From: Mantis religiosa
Taxonomy: Eukaryota > Arthropoda > Insecta > Mantodea > Mantidae
Length of the DNA: 64,000 nt
Assembly: GCA_030765055.1 (NCBI GenBank)
Contig: CM060947.1
Location: forward strand, 223,384,125-223,448,124
Direction: 5' to 3'
The position numbers were made by a program, and so were the translations under genes. Of the stretch, positions 59,542 to 64,000 are shown piece by piece; the first letter of the stretch is position 1; every line of letters starts with the position of its first letter. The notes beneath the pieces were generated by a model. That model was not told where the DNA came from. It ran no database searches and saw nothing but the letters and a program-made list of their open reading frames with translations.

Positions 59542-60854
59542 CGAGGGCTGCTCAATAAAGAATGATCACATTTTTTTTACAACATATCTTTACTCATTCT
59601 AATAATTTTGATGGTCCTTCTCAAAATAGTTTCTCCTGAATGCTATGCACTTTTCTCAGCGTTTCTGCCAGTCTTCAAAGACGTACTGGAAAACATTTTT
59701 TGAGAGATCCTTCAAAATCGCCTCTTCAGCCTTCACCACTGCTTCTTATGATGAATAATCCCTCCCACGAAGGCGTTTCTTCAAGTTAGGGAATAGAAAA
59801 AAGTCACTTGGGGATAAATCCGGACTATAGGGAGGGTGAGGGATACACTTCACGTTGATTTTTCCAAGATATTCAGCAACAACAATGGCAATATGCGGCC
59901 GCGCATTATCGTGGTGCAGCATCCAGCTTGCTTCACGGAAATGTGGTCTTTTTCGCCTGATATGGACTTGCAATGTTTTCAGGACATCCCCGTAGTATTG
60001 TTCAATTACTGATATGTGTGCAGGTACAACATGCTGATAAACCAGTCCATGAATACCAAATAATGAGATGACCATAACTTTCCCAGCAGAAGCAACCACT
60101 TTTGCTTTTTGGGAGTTGGTGATGAAGGAGATTTCCACACTGAGCTTTGCTGTTTGCTCTCAGGATCAAAATGATGTAGCCAAGTTTCATCAGCAGTGAT
60201 TTCGTTTGAAAGAATCTCCGGATCTTCCTTTAACATCAACTTTAACTGCATGTTACCTGCATGCGAATGTTCTTTTGTTCGGGAATCAACAGTCTTGAAA
60301 CCCATCGCGCACAAACACGTCTCATGTGTAATGTTTCTGTCACCAGTGTGTGGGTGGCACCCACTGAAATGCTCAGTATCTCAGAAAGTGATCTTAAGGT
60401 AATTCGTCGATCCTCTCTCACAATGGCAGCAGCAGTGTTGATGTTTTCTTCCGCAACAGCAGTAACTGGAGCACTGGGTCCACCTTCCTTTGAAATTGAT
60501 TTTCTCCCCTCTTTAAACATTTTAAGCTACCTTAGAGCTGTGTTGTAGGGAAGAACAGACTCTCCATTGGCCTCCTGAAACATTTTATAGGCCTCAACTG
60601 AAGATTTGTTGAGACGAAAGCAGACTTTCAAAGCCGCATATTGTTCCTCGCATGTTACTGCACTGCAGCGGTAGGCGATACTGAACATGTCTGAACTTGC
60701 CTGGTTCTCACAGGCGGGAACCAGGAGTACCAACAATGAAACTACTACAGCGTGTTTGTTTAACATTAAGCTAACAGAATATAATAAGTTTGAATTTTAG
60801 TGCAAAAAATTATGACCGGAAAAATTATGATCATTCTTTATTGAACTGCGCTCG
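59542..60854 (-). mobile_element. Mariner family B, nearly full-length but frame-broken
   Basis: 1313 bp with TIRs beginning CGAGGGCTGCTCAATAAAGA and TA on both sides (59540-59541, 60855-60856). Minus-strand frames in order: EEQYAALKVCFRLNKSSVEA (N-terminal helix-turn-helix), RITLRSLSEILSISVGATHT with CARWVSRLLIPEQK (WVP-type linker), EITADETWLHHFDPESKQQS (first D), HHDNARPHIA (second D), YSPDLSPSDFFLF (third D, 34 residues on). All three catalytic residues survive. Stops near 60524 and 59746 and at least one frameshift near 60110-60240 prevent one protein. It is the reference against which the deleted arm copies can be read. Confidence 0.92.
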
Positions 60855-60856
60855 TA

Positions 60857-61885
60857 TTTCCTAAAACAACCACGTAAACTGGTACTCCAATTACAGCACT
60901 GGTACAGAAGAATAAGATTCATTGTCATATTATTAGTTCTGAGCTAGGAAGATACAAAAAGCATTATTAAGTGCAGAATAACTAATTTCTTCACAATTAT
61001 CAACAATGACGTACTGATGAGCTATACCACATCCCGCAACTCTTGCTCACTTCTGTCCTAGGAGAAGAAGTGAACACATGCAAATCTTTTTTATGGACTA
61101 AGCATGCCAGTAATAACAAATTAAATACAGGAAAAGAAGACACACTCTCATTTATGTTATTGTGGATGCCGAACCATTTCATAATTTATTTCCTAAAATT
61201 TATGATCTAGATTGCATAAAATGGTACTACGACCGTGTCCTACGACCGCTGTAGCTGTGTAAAAAAACCGCTGTAATTTAGGAGAGATTAGAACACAAAA
61301 AGTTATCTAGCTGAAGCTTCTGGGCTGGCACCTATAAATAAAAACTCAATTTCAATTTTCCATCCGCTCCCCTTTTAATCGACATTCGTTATACTCGTAC
61401 TAGAAACTACCGCCATTTTGAGACTAAAGTTGCCAAACGTGTGATAAATGAACGCTAAATCAATGTTGTCATCCAATGGCAGTAAAAGTAAGGTAAATAA
61501 GGAAGTAATGGTGGAAGTTGGGAAAGAACCATAAAACTCCTGTGCATAAAAGCAATAGCATGTGATAAATATGATCATAAAATATCGAATGTTGCATGCA
61601 TATTAAGCAAAAGAACAGGAAATAATGAGGCTATTAAAATCATAGCTGTTCTAACCAGATCAAATATCATCGTAAGCTTATATTAAAAAGTAAATAAAAA
61701 AGAATAATTAGACTAGATCTAACCTAGTCTTACATAAACCAAAAACCACCGTTTGCTTTGAAGATATTACTGTTCATTATTTATTAGCATATGCTTATAC
61801 AGAGTGTCGCATCTAACTCTGCGAACTCACATATCTCCGAAATGTAACAAAATATGAAAATTACAATTGGCCAGGAATATATATA
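60857..61885. other. Unassigned sequence
   Basis: No gene or element recognised. Confidence 0.5.
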
Positions 61886-62055
61886 TCAAGGGCATAGCAC
61901 AGTGGTGTCGTTGAAGGTTGATCTCCTCCCCAAAGGAGGGGCCTTCGACATTTTGCCATTTCAGGACCTTGTCCCTTAATGGCATGGTGGTGAGTTTTAA
62001 TGATATGACGGTGTGTAGATGGTGGTGAAAAGGTTATAATAGTTTAATTAGATTG

Positions 62056-62535
62056 TTAGGGATTGGAAGTATAATGGATAGCTCGAATATGTCTTGTAGG
62101 GGCCTGTGGTGGAGCTAGCACGAGTATGGGTCGCTTGTAGGTTTCATCGAGGTCTAGGTCATATTCCCCCAGACCGCGGATAAGACTATTGAAACTAGAA
62201 GGGAGTGTTTTGTTATAAAAACCATGTGATAGGGTAAGGATGTAGTCTGTGATTTTTGGGAAGGAAAGGTCTGCATGAATATTACCGTTAGGGACGTACC
62301 AATCAGAAGCTGTTGCTATCCGAAGGTAGCGGTTTTGAAGGACTTGAAGTTTGTGGAGATGGCATTTGCTTGTAAATGAGCAATTTGTTGTGGAAACTCG
62401 TTGTCGATTTCCTATTATACATAGGATACAGCATGGCCATTCTTCTGGACACTGTTTGCCACAGTGCTGGTGTGTTGTTTCCACCTCAGACGCCAATCCA
62501 GGGTTGCTCCGAGGTATGTAGCCTCCGTGGACCAT
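62056..62535 (-). pseudogene. Jockey RT C-terminal fragment
   Basis: A 159-codon frame with LHKLQVLQNRYLRIATASDW, then YVPNGNIHADLSFPKITDYI, LTLSHGFYNKTLPSSFNSLI and RGLGEYDLDLDE. This is the post-palm region of Jockey-clade RTs and is related to 20040-20395. It follows the ORF1 relic of the same strand with the whole RT catalytic core absent. Confidence 0.8.
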
Positions 62536-62889
62536 TGTACTTCTCCAGACAGGCGGAGATTGGGTACATCTTGCAGAGTGCGGCGGGTGTTTATATATAT
62601 ATAACTTTAAGTGGAAGGAAAAATGGATTTACCCACACCAACCCATTGGGCTGGTGAAATAGAAGTCGCCGCTCCGGTGAGGGTCACCGATGCGGAATAC
62701 CTACTAAATCAACCTTCCACTGACTAGGGCAGTAGCCCTGGTGAAGTTAACTGGTTCCACTCGTGGCACCCAGATTCAAGAGTAATTGTTGGTGACTGCG
62801 GCGAACCGCATGGAGTGTTGAGGGTGGAGAGACGTCATGCCCACTAGGCCCTGACGCCCACCGTTCCTTTCAAAGGGTGGCATCCTTCC

Positions 62890-63905
62890 TATATTGCTCG
62901 GCGGTGATCGATGTAGGTCTCATGAGGACCTGTCTCTAACGGAGGGTATCGTCGTGGCAGATCAGGTGGTGGCGTCCCTCGGGTGTGGTTGTTTCTGCGG
63001 GGTGGAGGAGCCCCTTGCATGGATGCTAGTGCCCTTGCGAGGTCTCTGATGTTGTCAGTGATGGAGTTCTGATGCATTCTGAGAGCTCCCTCGAGCTTAG
63101 CTGGCGTGAAGAGGCGTGTGTCGTTGATGTAGCCTACTATTTTCTCCAACTTGGCCTTGCAGTAGTACATCGCGTCTGAACTGCCGGCAGCCTCCCGGCT
63201 GCGAAGCCTGGGTGACCTCCTTCACCTCGTCCAAAGTACGAAGTAGGCTGCCTCCCATGTTGCTACCCACGCAGTCAGCTCCGTGAATGCTGTCCGCATA
63301 TCCTGGAGCGCTGTGCTGAAGGTCTGGAGTAGTTCCGTGGCTTTCTCTGTAGTGGCGTGGGAGCTTTTAATATGTTGGAGTAGCTGTGAGTCTGGCTGAT
63401 GTGTGAGGGTTTTGGCGTAGGTGAGTTGTTGTGTATGGCGGGTTTTGTGTGTGACTGCGAGGGTATGGGTATGGAGGGTGTGGTTGGTGAGGAAGTTGAT
63501 GTGCGAGGTAAGGTTGGTGTGGCTATTGCAGTGTGCGGCTTCCCTTCGGGCTTCTCGGGCACGCCGCTTGCCCGTTGAAGTGCCCCGCCGTGTCGCAGGT
63601 GGCACAGTACAGCGGGCGGCGCGTCAGATCATGTCCGGTGTAGGCTGCGGTGAGGCACGCGGCGCTACAGTAGTGACAGCGTGGGTTGTTGGCGCAGGTT
63701 TCGGCGGTGTGCCCATACTGGCAGCGGCGGCAGGGGACGGGGCGGCTACCCAGGCTGGCCTCAATCGGGAGCACCTGCCCGAAGTCTAGAAGTCCGTCTT
63801 TCAGCGCAGCTTGGTAGTCGCTCTCTTCTGTGAACTCTAGGTGAACTAGAGGTGAGAGTCCCCTGTAGTGTTGATGCGCATGGCCCTCCTCAGAGAAGGC
63901 CAACG
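62890..63905 (-). pseudogene. Jockey ORF1 relic (second copy)
   Basis: Frames 63903-63523, 63605-63222 and 63170-62889 cover the protein seen intact at 52009-53010. HLEFTEESDYQAALKDGL is followed by CRRCQYGHTAETC, where one residue of the first knuckle spacing is lost (C-x2-C-x3-H). CHYCSAAC and YCATCDTAGHFNGQAACP come next. A frameshift separates the knuckles from the tail, and about 110 bp (around 63130-63290) replace part of the first copy's tail. Non-functional. Confidence 0.8.
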
Positions 63906-64000
63906 GTGTCGGGCTGCGTGCTGAATAAACGCATCAGTGAGATGCCTGTGCACTTCCCGAAGGACTGCACTGTATGTATGCAGTGTGGCGGCTCGGGGAG

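Larger units (their letters stand above)
61890..64000 (-). mobile_element. Internally deleted Jockey-type LINE, runs off the window
   Basis: Read on the minus strand: a Gag-like ORF1 relic (about 63960-62890), a linker (62880-62590), then the C-terminal end of the reverse transcriptase (62535-62056) and a 3' end near 61890. The endonuclease and RT palm are missing between them, so most of ORF2 has been deleted. The ORF1 is related to the one at 52009-53010. The 3' region contains CTCCTCCCCAAAGGAGGGGC, a short perfect hairpin near 61930. Confidence 0.75.

Overview
This looks like insect nuclear DNA, not bacterial or organellar. It is AT-rich, has no operons, and consists almost entirely of eukaryotic transposable-element debris: mariner elements, a hAT relic, R1/Jockey/I/RTE-type LINEs, Ty3/gypsy pieces, several tRNA-derived SINE families and large microsatellites. 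The SINE complement made me think of a cockroach or termite (Blattodea), but that is an impression and was not tested by a search. I found no convincing host protein-coding gene, no functional tRNA or rRNA gene and no CRISPR array.

The dominant feature is a very large imperfect inverted repeat. Bases 1-18397 (left arm) return as the reverse complement at 25695-45314 (right arm), around a unique 7.3 kb spacer (18398-25694). Position 1 pairs with 45314, so the repeat may continue beyond the left window edge. Arms differ by scattered substitutions (roughly 0-2% in the pieces compared by eye), by microsatellite lengths and by two segments of about 0.4-0.5 kb found only in the right arm. The inner boundary falls on both sides exactly at the terminal inverted repeat of the same mariner copy (17345-18397 and 25695-26747).

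Arm contents, from outside to inside (left-arm coordinates): a Tc1/IS630-like transposase relic; one copy of an unclassified GC-rich repeat; a mariner relic (family C); a (TAC)n microsatellite holding a mariner (family B) and an R1-type LINE tail; a SINE nested in another SINE; a tandem array of tRNA-derived SINE units; a 0.7 kb CA-type array; two SINE-A copies; a SINE-D; a second R1-type LINE tail; a GA microsatellite; the C-terminal half of a hAT transposase; and the boundary mariner (family A). Family A carries an intact 263-codon frame that lacks the first catalytic aspartate.

The spacer holds the N-terminal part of the hAT relic, a Jockey fragment, two SINE-A copies, a gypsy pol relic and two LTR-like promoter regions. 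The hAT reading is split around the left mariner but truncated at the right one, so the left side looks ancestral and the right arm looks like the duplicated copy.

The region outside the repeat (45315-64000) is ordinary repeat-rich DNA: a SINE-A; two related LTR ends; a 0.6 kb (TTA)n array; an I/Jockey-type LINE 3' end; a SINE-C; a Jockey-type ORF1 with zinc knuckles; two tandem copies of a 545-bp GC-rich unit related to the repeat in the arms; an RTE-type LINE fragment with a YADD motif; a nearly full-length family-B mariner with all catalytic residues but a broken frame; and an internally deleted Jockey element running off the right edge.
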